A stretch of DNA of 5,335 bases from Spirochaetaceae bacterium (GTDB lineage Bacteria; Spirochaetota; Spirochaetia; SZUA-6; RPPD01): the NCBI GenBank assembly GCA_003818675.1, contig RPPD01000193.1:1-5335 (forward strand), written 5' to 3'. A model generated the notes under the pieces. The model did not search any database. It saw nothing but the letters and a program-made list of their open reading frames with translations, and was not told the origin of the DNA. Position 1 is the stretch's first letter, and the number at the start of each line of letters is the position of its first letter. Made by a program: the position numbers and the translations under genes. Of the stretch, positions 1-5,335 are shown in pieces.

Positions 1-50
1 CATCATTTATCCAGTTGGAAAAATAGCCGGAATGTGACATTAGACCAGAA

Positions 51-67
51 ATGTGATAAAATCACAT
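51..67. promoter_or_regulatory. Palindromic operator-like site upstream of the transporter operon
   Basis: The sequence ATGTGATAAAATCACAT is a perfect palindrome with 7-bp arms (51-57 and 61-67) around a 3-base AAA centre. It resembles a CRP/FNR-family site (TGTGA...TCACA), but the half-sites are 5 bases apart rather than the 6 of the classical CRP site. It lies just upstream of both promoter candidates for the permease genes, a position that suits an activator. Which protein binds it cannot be told from the window. The symmetry is directly seen; the regulatory role is inferred. Confidence 0.5.
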
Positions 68-72
68 AAATA

Positions 73-131
73 TTGAAAATTTGTCAATTTCTAATGTTAA
101 ATATTGACAAACCTTGGGATTTATGCAGAAT
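73..131 (+). promoter_or_regulatory. Candidate promoters of the sugar transporter operon
   Basis: Two overlapping sigma-70-type candidates are visible. The first has TTGAAA (73-78) and TTAAAT (97-102) with an 18-base spacer. The second has a perfect TTGACA (104-109) and CAGAAT (126-131) with a 16-base spacer. Both -10 boxes match the TATAAT consensus at only 4 of 6 positions. If the second is used, transcription starts near 138, and the TTG at 114 and ATG at 123 cannot be start codons; that would leave ATG 171. Neither is strong, and an activator at the 51-67 palindrome would fit such a weak promoter. Confidence 0.4.
80..111. promoter_or_regulatory. 9-bp inverted repeat overlapping the operon promoter (putative operator)
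   Basis: TTTGTCAAT (80-88) and ATTGACAAA (103-111) are perfect reverse complements separated by 14 bases, with arm centres 23 bp apart, roughly two helical turns. A related half-site, ATTGAAAA, begins at 72. The right arm contains a perfect TTGACA -35 hexamer, so a protein bound here would probably block RNA polymerase. Repression is therefore the simplest reading. A transcribed hairpin is less likely because the arms are AT-rich and no T-run follows. Confidence 0.45.
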
Positions 132-170
132 AAAACTGCAAACACCTTAACCTTAAGATCGGAAACGCGC

Positions 171-1112
171 ATGAAGCAGGCAACGAACCGATTTCGCAAG
201 TTCTCGTCATACCTATACAATAATTACCAGTATTATCTGCTTCTTCTGCTTCCAGTCGTATTCTATTTCATTTTCAAGTATCTGCCCATGCATGGCATAC
301 TGATAGCGTTCCAGGACTACAATTTCATGAAGGGAGTGTGGGCCAGTCCCTGGGTGGGACTTGATGTATTCAATGAAGTGTTCAAGGACAAGAGTTTCTG
401 GAACGCCTTCTGGAACACTCTCAGGCTCAACGGAATTGCTCTTGTCATTGGATTCCCGATTCCCATTATTTTTGCCATGTTTTTAAACGAGATCCGCAGT
501 AACATGTATAAAAAAGTGATTCAGTCCATTTCCTACCTGCCCCACTTTATTTCCTGGGTTATTATCTACGGCCTCATCCTGGCTTTTACGACCAAGGAAA
601 CCGGGCTCATAAACACGTTCCTGAAGGCCATCGGCGGTACACCAATAAACTTTCTGACTCACAAGGGCTGGTGGCTATTTCTCTATGTTTTTTCCGGCAT
701 TTGGAAGGAAATGGGCTGGTCAGCAATTATTTATTTTTCAGCCCTTTCAGCGATAAACCCCGAGCTTTATGAAGCGGCATCTATTGATGGTGCGGGCAGA
801 TTCCGCTGCATGTGGCATGTCACTCTGCCTGCCATCAAGAACACTATCGTGATCATGCTGCTCCTGGCAATCGGAAGAATCATCTCCATTGGATTTGACC
901 AGCCATACATGTTGGGTAATGTCATGGTAGCCGATGTCTCGACCGTCTTAAGCACATATATCTATGAAATGGGAATTCTCAGGGCCCAGTTCAGCTATAC
1001 CGCGGCAGTGGGGCTCTTTCAGGCTGGTATCAACTTCACGCTGCTGATAGTCGCGGACGCGTTTGCGAAACTCCTTGGCGAGGAAGGCCTCTTCGGGAGA
1101 AGGACAGGATAA
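171..1112 (+). CDS. Carbohydrate ABC transporter permease, LplB/YteP type
   Basis: This is one of the two inner-membrane permeases of a CUT1-type oligosaccharide importer, forming half of the translocation channel. From ATG 171 it is 313 residues, usual for the LplB group. The N-terminal segment YLLLLLPVVFYFIFKYLPM, followed by GILIAFQDYN, is typical of the family. Six membrane segments are apparent, at about residues 20-42, 85-107, 118-139, 166-195, 222-242 and 276-300. The cytoplasmic EAA loop that docks the ATPase is clear: EAASIDGAG at 201-209, with the conserved LP at 219-220. The start is uncertain. The frame also offers TTG 114 and ATG 123, but ATG 171 has GGAA six bases upstream and fits the second promoter candidate, while ATG 123 has only a GGGA almost touching it. 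The stop overlaps the next permease start by one base, so the two are probably translationally coupled and made in equal amounts. Confidence 0.93.
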   Translation: MKQATNRFRKFSSYLYNNYQYYLLLLLPVVFYFIFKYLPMHGILIAFQDYNFMKGVWASPWVGLDVFNEVFKDKSFWNAFWNTLRLNGIALVIGFPIPIIFAMFLNEIRSNMYKKVIQSISYLPHFISWVIIYGLILAFTTKETGLINTFLKAIGGTPINFLTHKGWWLFLYVFSGIWKEMGWSAIIYFSALSAINPELYEAASIDGAGRFRCMWHVTLPAIKNTIVIMLLLAIGRIISIGFDQPYMLGNVMVADVSTVLSTYIYEMGILRAQFSYTAAVGLFQAGINFTLLIVADAFAKLLGEEGLFGRRTG

Positions 1113-1987
1113 TGCACAGACGTCTATCAGGCTTACGGCCATTCCACGTATTTAATGCCTTCGTGATGGGCCTGGTTTGCATCACCTTCCTCTACCCTTT
1201 TATCTACACATTTTCCCTTTCCATTAGTGATGCCAGGTATATTTTCGAGGGATCAATTTATCTCTGGCCAAAAGGCGTTAATATAGAAGCATATCGCGCG
1301 ATTTTCAGTGACAAGAGCCTGGTGAACTCATTCTTCTTCACACTCCTGCTCACGGTCACAGGGGTTGTTGGAAGCATCCTTATGACAACACTGGCAGCCT
1401 ACCCCCTTTCCAAGACACGCCTCAAAGGTTCAGGGCTCATCATGAGACTCATAGTATTTACCATGTATTTTTCCGGGGGCCTCATACCCAATTATATTCT
1501 CGTGAAGAGCATGGGCCTGCTCAATACCATGGGCGCGCTCATTTTCCCGGAAATCATTCACACCTTCCTGCTTATAATCATGATAAATTTTCTGCGCGGA
1601 ATTCCAGTTGAACTGGAGGAAGCTGCGCGAGTCGAGGGAGCTAGTGTAATAGGCATACTCATGCGCATCATCATACCGCTCTCAAAACCGGTCATTGCCA
1701 CGCTCACAGTGTACTACGCGGTCTCCTACTGGAACATGTTTTTTCAGGCACTCATTTACATCACGAGTCCTGCGCTCTACACCCTCCAGATCAAGCTCTA
1801 TCAGGTGCTCAATGTCTTTATGGACGATATAAAAAACACCCTGGATGCCGAGGCCGCAAAAGCGGTTATAAACGAGAACATGAAAGCGGCCATGGTGATA
1901 GTTGTCACTTTTCCAATCCTGTTTGTGTATCCCTTCCTGCAGCGCTATTTCATCAAGGGAATGACCCTGGGCGCGCTTAAGGGATAA
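1112..1987 (+). CDS. Carbohydrate ABC transporter permease, LplC/YtcP type
   Basis: This is the second inner-membrane permease, partner of the preceding one in a heterodimeric sugar channel. It has 291 residues, normal for the LplC/YtcP group. Membrane segments lie at about 13-36, 71-97, 108-128, 140-161, 190-213 and 258-280. Family hallmarks are FSGGLIPNYILVKSMGLLNT near 120-139, the EAA loop EEAARVEGAS at 169-178 (Glu in place of the usual Asp before Gly) leading to IIPLSKP at 187-193, and the C-terminal YPFLQRYFIKG followed by a short glycine-ending tail. The ATG shares its A with the TAA of permease 1 (TAATG), and AAGGA lies about 8 bases upstream. A 106-bp gap follows before the binding-protein gene. 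Substrate cannot be read from the permease itself. Confidence 0.94.
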   Translation: MHRRLSGLRPFHVFNAFVMGLVCITFLYPFIYTFSLSISDARYIFEGSIYLWPKGVNIEAYRAIFSDKSLVNSFFFTLLLTVTGVVGSILMTTLAAYPLSKTRLKGSGLIMRLIVFTMYFSGGLIPNYILVKSMGLLNTMGALIFPEIIHTFLLIIMINFLRGIPVELEEAARVEGASVIGILMRIIIPLSKPVIATLTVYYAVSYWNMFFQALIYITSPALYTLQIKLYQVLNVFMDDIKNTLDAEAAKAVINENMKAAMVIVVTFPILFVYPFLQRYFIKGMTLGALKG

Positions 1988-2037
1988 AGGCCGCGGCATG
2001 GAGCCATAGTTCCAGGCTGCAGCATATTAAAATGGAA

Positions 2038-2058
2038 GATCCCTCCGCAAGGGGGATT
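2038..2058 (+). other. Small intergenic stem-loop between permease 2 and the binding-protein gene
   Basis: ATCCCTC (2039-2045) pairs with GGGGGAT (2051-2057), including one G-U pair, around a CGCAA loop; a further G-U pair at 2038/2058 can extend it to 8 bp. No T-run follows, so it is unlikely to be an intrinsic terminator. It lies 23 bases before the binding-protein ribosome site, where it could stabilise a processed downstream mRNA and raise binding-protein yield over the permeases. Only the pairing is seen; the role is inferred. The rest of the 106-bp gap shows no convincing promoter. Confidence 0.35.
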
Positions 2059-2080
2059 AAGCAGGTAATTATTTAATTCA

Positions 2081-2086
2081 AGGAGG
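2081..2086 (+). promoter_or_regulatory. Strong ribosome binding site of the solute-binding protein gene
   Basis: AGGAGG ends 7 bases before the ATG at 2094, a near-ideal Shine-Dalgarno match and spacing. It is by far the best ribosome site in the operon, consistent with the binding protein being needed in excess over the permeases, and it fixes the start codon. Confidence 0.85.
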
Positions 2087-2093
2087 TAAAGAA

Positions 2094-3662
2094 ATGAGAA
2101 AGCTCATGAAATTCGTGCCGATCGCAATTCTTACCGTAATCATCTCCTTCAGTGTATGGACCGCTGAGGAAGAGGCAGCCATCGACACATCAAAGCTTCC
2201 GGTCATTACAGTGCTCGCATGGGACCGCGGTGCGGTTCCCGCAGACCAGGGCACGATCGAAAGCAACTGGTGGACAAAATATGTCAACCAGAAAGTCGCG
2301 AAACTCGGCTTCCAGGTAAAATGGATTCCCGTGCCGCGCGCGCAGGAAGCCCAGAAGCTTCCCACCATGTTCGCGGCAGGCGACGCTCCTGATGTAGTCT
2401 TCAGTTATGACAAGCCCCTTTTCGGCCTGCTTGTGAAGAATGGCGCCCTGCTGGACTATACGGATTATCTGGTCAAATATGGCGACAACATCCGTAAGGC
2501 TTACACACAAGCCCAGATAGATGTTGGCAAGATGAATGGCCGCCAGTATTCCTTTGTCTACCACACCGTGCCCACGCATGACACCACATGGATCAGGAAA
2601 GACTGGCTGGACAAGCTTGGAATAAAAGCCCCGACAACACCGGACGAGTTCTATGCCATGCTCAAGGCATTCAAAGACAAGGATCCGGGCGGAGTCGGAG
2701 ACAAGCTCGTCCCCTTTGCCTTCTCAGGCTCTCCCAACTATCCCTTTGGAATTTGGTTCTCGGTTGTGCTTCCTGCATTCCTCAAAGAAGCTCCCAAACC
2801 AGACCGCCTCTTTGAGGCTGTTGTTCCCATGTGGCCGGAAACCAAGGACTGCATGAGATTCCTCAACAAGCTTTACAATGAAAAACTTCTCGGCGAGTTT
2901 ACAACCGACAAGAACGAAGAGCTTCTCCGCCAGAAATTTGTCAGAGGAGAAATCGGCGCACTCGTGAACTTTGCACACTGGGCCTATCACAGCGCATACG
3001 GCAACATGTTTGACAATCTCCAGAAAAACGTTCCGAGCGCATGGGTCATGCCCATATTCCCTTGGTCAAATGCAAGCGGACAGAATTTCTACGGAATCGT
3101 GCGCAACCAGCCCTATGGTTACATGTATTTCTCTCCTGCATACACAAAGCACCCGGACCTCGTAATGAAATACCTGGACTGGCTTTCCAGTGACGAGGCT
3201 GTCATGGCCGGATGGAACGGGCTTGAAGGTCAGGATTACAAGATGACAAACGGAGTCCCGGTACCCATTGACACTGAAGCTTACAAGAAGCGGGTGCCAT
3301 GGATCGGCTCCCAGTACAACACCTTCCGCAATCCGTACATCGCAAGTCCGGACCGCTTTCTCCGGCGCCAGGCACTGGATTTCTCGGAAAAATACCGGGA
3401 CCAGCACGTGAAACTCACGCTCGCCGGAAGCGACAAGGTGCGCTATGCTGCACCATGGATCACGGTCCCTACGCCCAATGCGGACAAACTTACGCTCGTG
3501 CTCTCCAAGAAATGGATCGAGAGCCAGGCCAAGATCATCACCGCTGCCCCAGGCCAGTTCGACGCGATATTTGACGAAGCAGTCAAGGCTTACCGCGCAG
3601 AGGGTGGAGACGACGTGGCCAAGGAACTATCGGCTGCCTATCAGACACAGTACGGGAAATAG
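2094..3662 (+). CDS. Extracellular solute-binding protein of carbohydrate ABC transporter, LplA/YtcQ type
   Basis: This protein captures the sugar outside the inner membrane and delivers it to the two upstream permeases. At 522 residues it has the size of the large LplA/YtcQ-type binding proteins, longer than typical maltose-binding proteins. Residues 1-24 form a type I signal peptide: a basic MRKLMK, a hydrophobic stretch at 7-22, and probable cleavage after WTA at 22-24. Family-typical segments follow in order: LPVITVLAW, LPTMFAAGDAPDVVFSYD, WIRKDWLDKLGIKAPTTPDEFYAMLKAFKDKDP, and later LDWLSSDEAVMAGWNGLEGQDY. Many Trp and Tyr residues fit sugar stacking. There is no lipobox: the only cysteine is residue 253, so it should be a soluble periplasmic protein rather than a lipoprotein, unlike Firmicutes LplA. 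It is the last gene of the operon, followed by a terminator. The exact ligand is unknown; a rhamnose-containing oligosaccharide is a guess from the neighbouring hydrolase. Confidence 0.93.
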   Translation: MRKLMKFVPIAILTVIISFSVWTAEEEAAIDTSKLPVITVLAWDRGAVPADQGTIESNWWTKYVNQKVAKLGFQVKWIPVPRAQEAQKLPTMFAAGDAPDVVFSYDKPLFGLLVKNGALLDYTDYLVKYGDNIRKAYTQAQIDVGKMNGRQYSFVYHTVPTHDTTWIRKDWLDKLGIKAPTTPDEFYAMLKAFKDKDPGGVGDKLVPFAFSGSPNYPFGIWFSVVLPAFLKEAPKPDRLFEAVVPMWPETKDCMRFLNKLYNEKLLGEFTTDKNEELLRQKFVRGEIGALVNFAHWAYHSAYGNMFDNLQKNVPSAWVMPIFPWSNASGQNFYGIVRNQPYGYMYFSPAYTKHPDLVMKYLDWLSSDEAVMAGWNGLEGQDYKMTNGVPVPIDTEAYKKRVPWIGSQYNTFRNPYIASPDRFLRRQALDFSEKYRDQHVKLTLAGSDKVRYAAPWITVPTPNADKLTLVLSKKWIESQAKIITAAPGQFDAIFDEAVKAYRAEGGDDVAKELSAAYQTQYGK

Positions 3663-3693
3663 TAAATTTTTTCCTTCTTCCCTTTTTTTATAT

Positions 3694-3734
3694 CGGCCTG
3701 GTTTTCTGATACGCGGGAACCAGGCCGTTTTTTT
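3694..3734 (+). terminator. Rho-independent terminator ending the transporter operon
   Basis: CGGCCTGGTT (3694-3703) and AACCAGGCCG (3718-3727) form a perfect GC-rich 10-bp stem with a 14-base loop, followed directly by seven Ts (3728-3734). It begins 31 bases after the binding-protein stop codon. This separates the transporter transcript from the hydrolase gene, which therefore needs its own promoter. The pyrimidine-rich tract between stop and stem (3666-3689) has no other recognisable function. Confidence 0.93.
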
Positions 3735-3779
3735 ACAAGCTTATACGACACAATAATTTTAGAAATTGAAGGGAGGAGT

Positions 3780-3826
3780 GGAGTTTCGATGCATTCTCAT
3801 TTTACAAACAAGAACATCGAAACTCC
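3780..3826. promoter_or_regulatory. Perfect 12-bp inverted repeat upstream of the hydrolase promoter (putative operator)
   Basis: GGAGTTTCGATG (3780-3791) and CATCGAAACTCC (3815-3826) are exact reverse complements separated by 23 bases, with arm centres 35 bp apart. There is no T-run after the second arm, so it is not a normal terminator. Relative to a start near 3868, predicted from the TATAAT box, the arms centre at about -82 and -47. That is a position used by activators and by looping pairs of regulators. The arms do not resemble the repeats upstream of the permease operon. The regulator is unknown. The repeat is directly visible; its function is inferred. Confidence 0.6.
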
Positions 3827-3832
3827 CAGGTG

Positions 3833-3861
3833 TTCCAAAAATGTCCTTTTTACTGTATAAT
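3833..3861 (+). promoter_or_regulatory. Promoter of the hydrolase gene
   Basis: A perfect TATAAT box (3856-3861) lies 17 bases downstream of a weak -35-like TTCCAA (3833-3838, 3 of 6 consensus positions). Transcription would start near 3868, about 18 bases before the preferred ATG at 3886. A good -10 with a poor -35 is typical of activator-dependent promoters, which agrees with the inverted repeat ending 6 bases upstream of the -35 region. The operon terminator just upstream supports the need for a promoter here. Confidence 0.6.
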
Positions 3862-3885
3862 ATTTTTGGGACACCACTGCACACA

Positions 3886-5335
3886 ATGAATCAGCCGGAT
3901 TCCCTTGACAGCCTAAAACAGCAGTTTCTAAATCCTCCACAAGAACTCGGTCCATTTCCCTTCTGGTTTTTAAACGATGACCTTGACAAGGCGGAAATGA
4001 CAAGACAGATTCTGGACTTTCACTCAAAGGGCATTTCAGGGATTGTGCTCCATTCCCGCATTGGGCTTCCCTCTGGCCTGGAATATCTGGGAGACCGGTT
4101 CATGGATTTTATCAGGCATGCCACGCTCGAAGCCGGCCGATGCGGTATGAAAGTGATACTCTATGACGAAGGGATGTATCCATCCGGCTCAGCGCACGGG
4201 CTTGTCGTGAAAAAGAATCCTGATTTCGCCTCCTCAGGCATTTTCATGCGCGAGTACCTGCCGCAAGACATCAGTTCCTTACTGCAAGGCCGCAAAACAG
4301 AAGGCAACCGGATTGTAATCCCGCTTTTACCAGAGGAACATCTTGTGGCCGCTGTTGCGGCAAATAAAACCACAGAAAATGCAATTCAGACAGATTCTGC
4401 AAAAGCCCTTTCTGTCTCCGGCAAGGCCATTGACATTTCACCAATCAAAAAATCTTACCGCTCTGTGTTCTGTTTTATCCAGGCAAAAACCAGGGGCACA
4501 ATCCGCGGGATCCATGAAGGTGAAGACGACGGACAGCCGGACGCGCCGGCTTCGGCAGACCTGCTTAACCCGGAGGCGGTCAGGGCTTTCATTGAAATTA
4601 CCCATGAACGATATTTCAATGCCCTCGGTGATTATTTCGGCAACACAATCATTGCCATGTTTACAGACGAGCCTGACATCATGGGCAGAAATGCCGCACC
4701 GGGAATGTTCCCGTGGACGCAAGGCTTTCTTGCGGAATGGAAAAAAGCAGGGAACGACGAGGAATTCCTGCCAGCGCTCTTTCTTGATGCAGGTGCTGAA
4801 ACAGATAAAATACGACGGCGCTATCACCTCGCAATCAACAGCAGGCTTGCCTCTTCGTACTACGCTCCCCTGTCGAAATGGTGTGAGGAACACGGAATCG
4901 CGCTGACTGGCCACCCGAAGGAATCAGACGACATAGGACTGCTGCGCCATTTCCAGATCCCGGCGCAAGACACGGTCTGGCGATGGGTTAGTCCCACGGC
5001 AGAATCGGGAATCAGCGGAAGGCATTCGACCCTTGCCAAGTGTGGTGCGGACGCGGCCAGGCTTTCAGGCAGGAAGCGGAATGCCAATGAATGCTTCGGC
5101 TGCTGCGGGCCAAAGGCAGCCCCGTGGGGATTTTCCGCAGACGACATGAAGTGGTATCTGGACTGGCTTTTTGTTCGCGGAGTCAACATGATAGTCCCGC
5201 ACGCCTTCTATTATTCCATCCGGGGCGATCTGCGCCGCAACGAGCGTCCGCCGGATGTCGGACCCAATAATATCTGGTGGCCGGAATATCGCAGATTCTC
5301 CGATTACATCAAGCGCATGAGCCTGCTTTTGACCG
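3886..5335 (+). CDS. GH106-like glycoside hydrolase (putative alpha-L-rhamnosidase), 5' part, cut by window end
   Basis: The frame is open from the stop codons near 3754-3762 to the window edge, giving 483 codons from ATG 3886 with no stop. It probably removes terminal sugars from imported oligosaccharides. Family-like signatures are NPPQELGPFPFWFLNDDL (16-33), GISGIVLHSRIGLPSGLEYL (49-68), GMKVILYDEGMYPSG (87-101), FTDEPD (259-264), TGHP (341-344), ANECFGCCG (400-408) and WYLDWLFVRGVNMIVPHAFYYS (421-442). These fit a TIM-barrel catalytic domain of the GH106/Glyco_hydro_106 type. Glu95, Glu262 and Glu402 are candidate active-site acids, not assigned by experiment here. There is no signal peptide or membrane segment, so the enzyme should be cytoplasmic. 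The start is uncertain: ATG 3841 and GTG 3778 are in frame, but both lie upstream of the predicted transcription start, and residues from 3886 already cover the conserved N-terminus. The ribosome site for 3886 is poor (GGG at 3868-3870). Related proteins whose substrate is not rhamnose exist, so activity is tentative. Confidence 0.8.
   Translation, partial: MNQPDSLDSLKQQFLNPPQELGPFPFWFLNDDLDKAEMTRQILDFHSKGISGIVLHSRIGLPSGLEYLGDRFMDFIRHATLEAGRCGMKVILYDEGMYPSGSAHGLVVKKNPDFASSGIFMREYLPQDISSLLQGRKTEGNRIVIPLLPEEHLVAAVAANKTTENAIQTDSAKALSVSGKAIDISPIKKSYRSVFCFIQAKTRGTIRGIHEGEDDGQPDAPASADLLNPEAVRAFIEITHERYFNALGDYFGNTIIAMFTDEPDIMGRNAAPGMFPWTQGFLAEWKKAGNDEEFLPALFLDAGAETDKIRRRYHLAINSRLASSYYAPLSKWCEEHGIALTGHPKESDDIGLLRHFQIPAQDTVWRWVSPTAESGISGRHSTLAKCGADAARLSGRKRNANECFGCCGPKAAPWGFSADDMKWYLDWLFVRGVNMIVPHAFYYSIRGDLRRNERPPDVGPNNIWWPEYRRFSDYIKRMSLLLT

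Noticed and set aside
114..170. Use of TTG 114 or ATG 123 as the start of permease 1.
   Set aside because: Neither has a well-spaced ribosome site, and the extra residues are not family-like. ATG 171 gives normal length, though ATG 123 remains possible if the upstream promoter (73-102) is used.
1066..1074. CGAAACTCC, matching nine bases of the hydrolase operator arm.
   Set aside because: It is a single half-site inside permease coding sequence, with no partner arm and no promoter context; likely chance.
2005..2033. Possible internal promoter for the binding-protein gene (TAAAAT at 2028-2033).
   Set aside because: No acceptable -35 hexamer lies at a workable distance.
2190..2579. Open frame of 129 codons on the - strand inside the binding-protein gene.
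   Set aside because: It is an antisense shadow of a clearly recognised gene.
3789..3860. A 23-codon reading frame with a good ribosome site (GGGAGGAG at 3771-3778), starting inside the first arm of the inverted repeat; possible leader peptide.
   Set aside because: It lies after the terminator and upstream of the predicted transcription start, its stop overlaps the TATAAT box, and no good promoter precedes it (best is TTTACA 3732-3737 with AATAAT 3752-3757 at only 14 bases spacing).
3778..3885. In-frame N-terminal extensions of the hydrolase from GTG 3778 or ATG 3841.
   Set aside because: The extra residues resemble no known domain or signal peptide and overlap the promoter and inverted repeat. 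ATG 3841 does have AGGTG 8 bases upstream, so it is not fully excluded.
4343..4906. Open frame of 187 codons on the + strand.
   Set aside because: It is a shadow of the hydrolase gene in another frame; its composition is not protein-like, whereas the hydrolase frame carries family motifs across the same region.
4438..4914. Open frame of 158 codons on the - strand.
   Set aside because: It is antisense to the hydrolase gene, with no ribosome site or recognisable protein features.

Overview
The window carries one sugar-uptake operon followed by the start of a separately promoted glycoside hydrolase gene, all on the + strand. The three transporter genes encode two membrane permeases of the LplB/YteP and LplC/YtcP type and one large LplA/YtcQ-type solute-binding protein. 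Together they form a carbohydrate ABC importer (CUT1-like) without its ATPase. The last gene runs off the right edge; its first 483 codons encode a cytoplasmic enzyme resembling the GH106 (alpha-L-rhamnosidase) group.

Organism: the base composition is moderate. The binding protein has an ordinary signal peptide with no lipobox cysteine, which suggests a free periplasmic protein and hence a diderm host. With this Lpl-type transporter, a spirochaete-like anaerobe is a reasonable guess, but Clostridia/Paenibacillus relatives or another diderm phylum cannot be excluded from sequence alone. No mobile element, tRNA, rRNA or CRISPR was seen.

Layout: positions 1-170 are an AT-rich control region with a 17-bp palindrome, a 9-bp inverted repeat and two promoter-like pairs. 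Permease 1 (171-1112) and permease 2 (1112-1987) overlap by one base in a TAATG junction. A 106-bp gap holds a small hairpin and a strong ribosome binding site for the binding protein (2094-3662), which ends at a clear rho-independent terminator (3694-3734). The next 150 bp hold a perfect 12-bp inverted repeat (3780-3826) just upstream of a promoter with a perfect TATAAT box, and then the hydrolase gene (from about 3886).

How the parts may work together (inference): the binding protein captures an oligosaccharide in the periplasm, the two permeases pass it inward using an ATPase encoded elsewhere, and the signal-less hydrolase trims it in the cytoplasm. The GH106-like neighbour hints at a rhamnose-containing plant oligosaccharide such as a pectin (rhamnogalacturonan) fragment. 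I see no clearly new biological system. The most interesting items are the two different operator-like repeat sets, which suggest that transporter and enzyme answer to different regulators.
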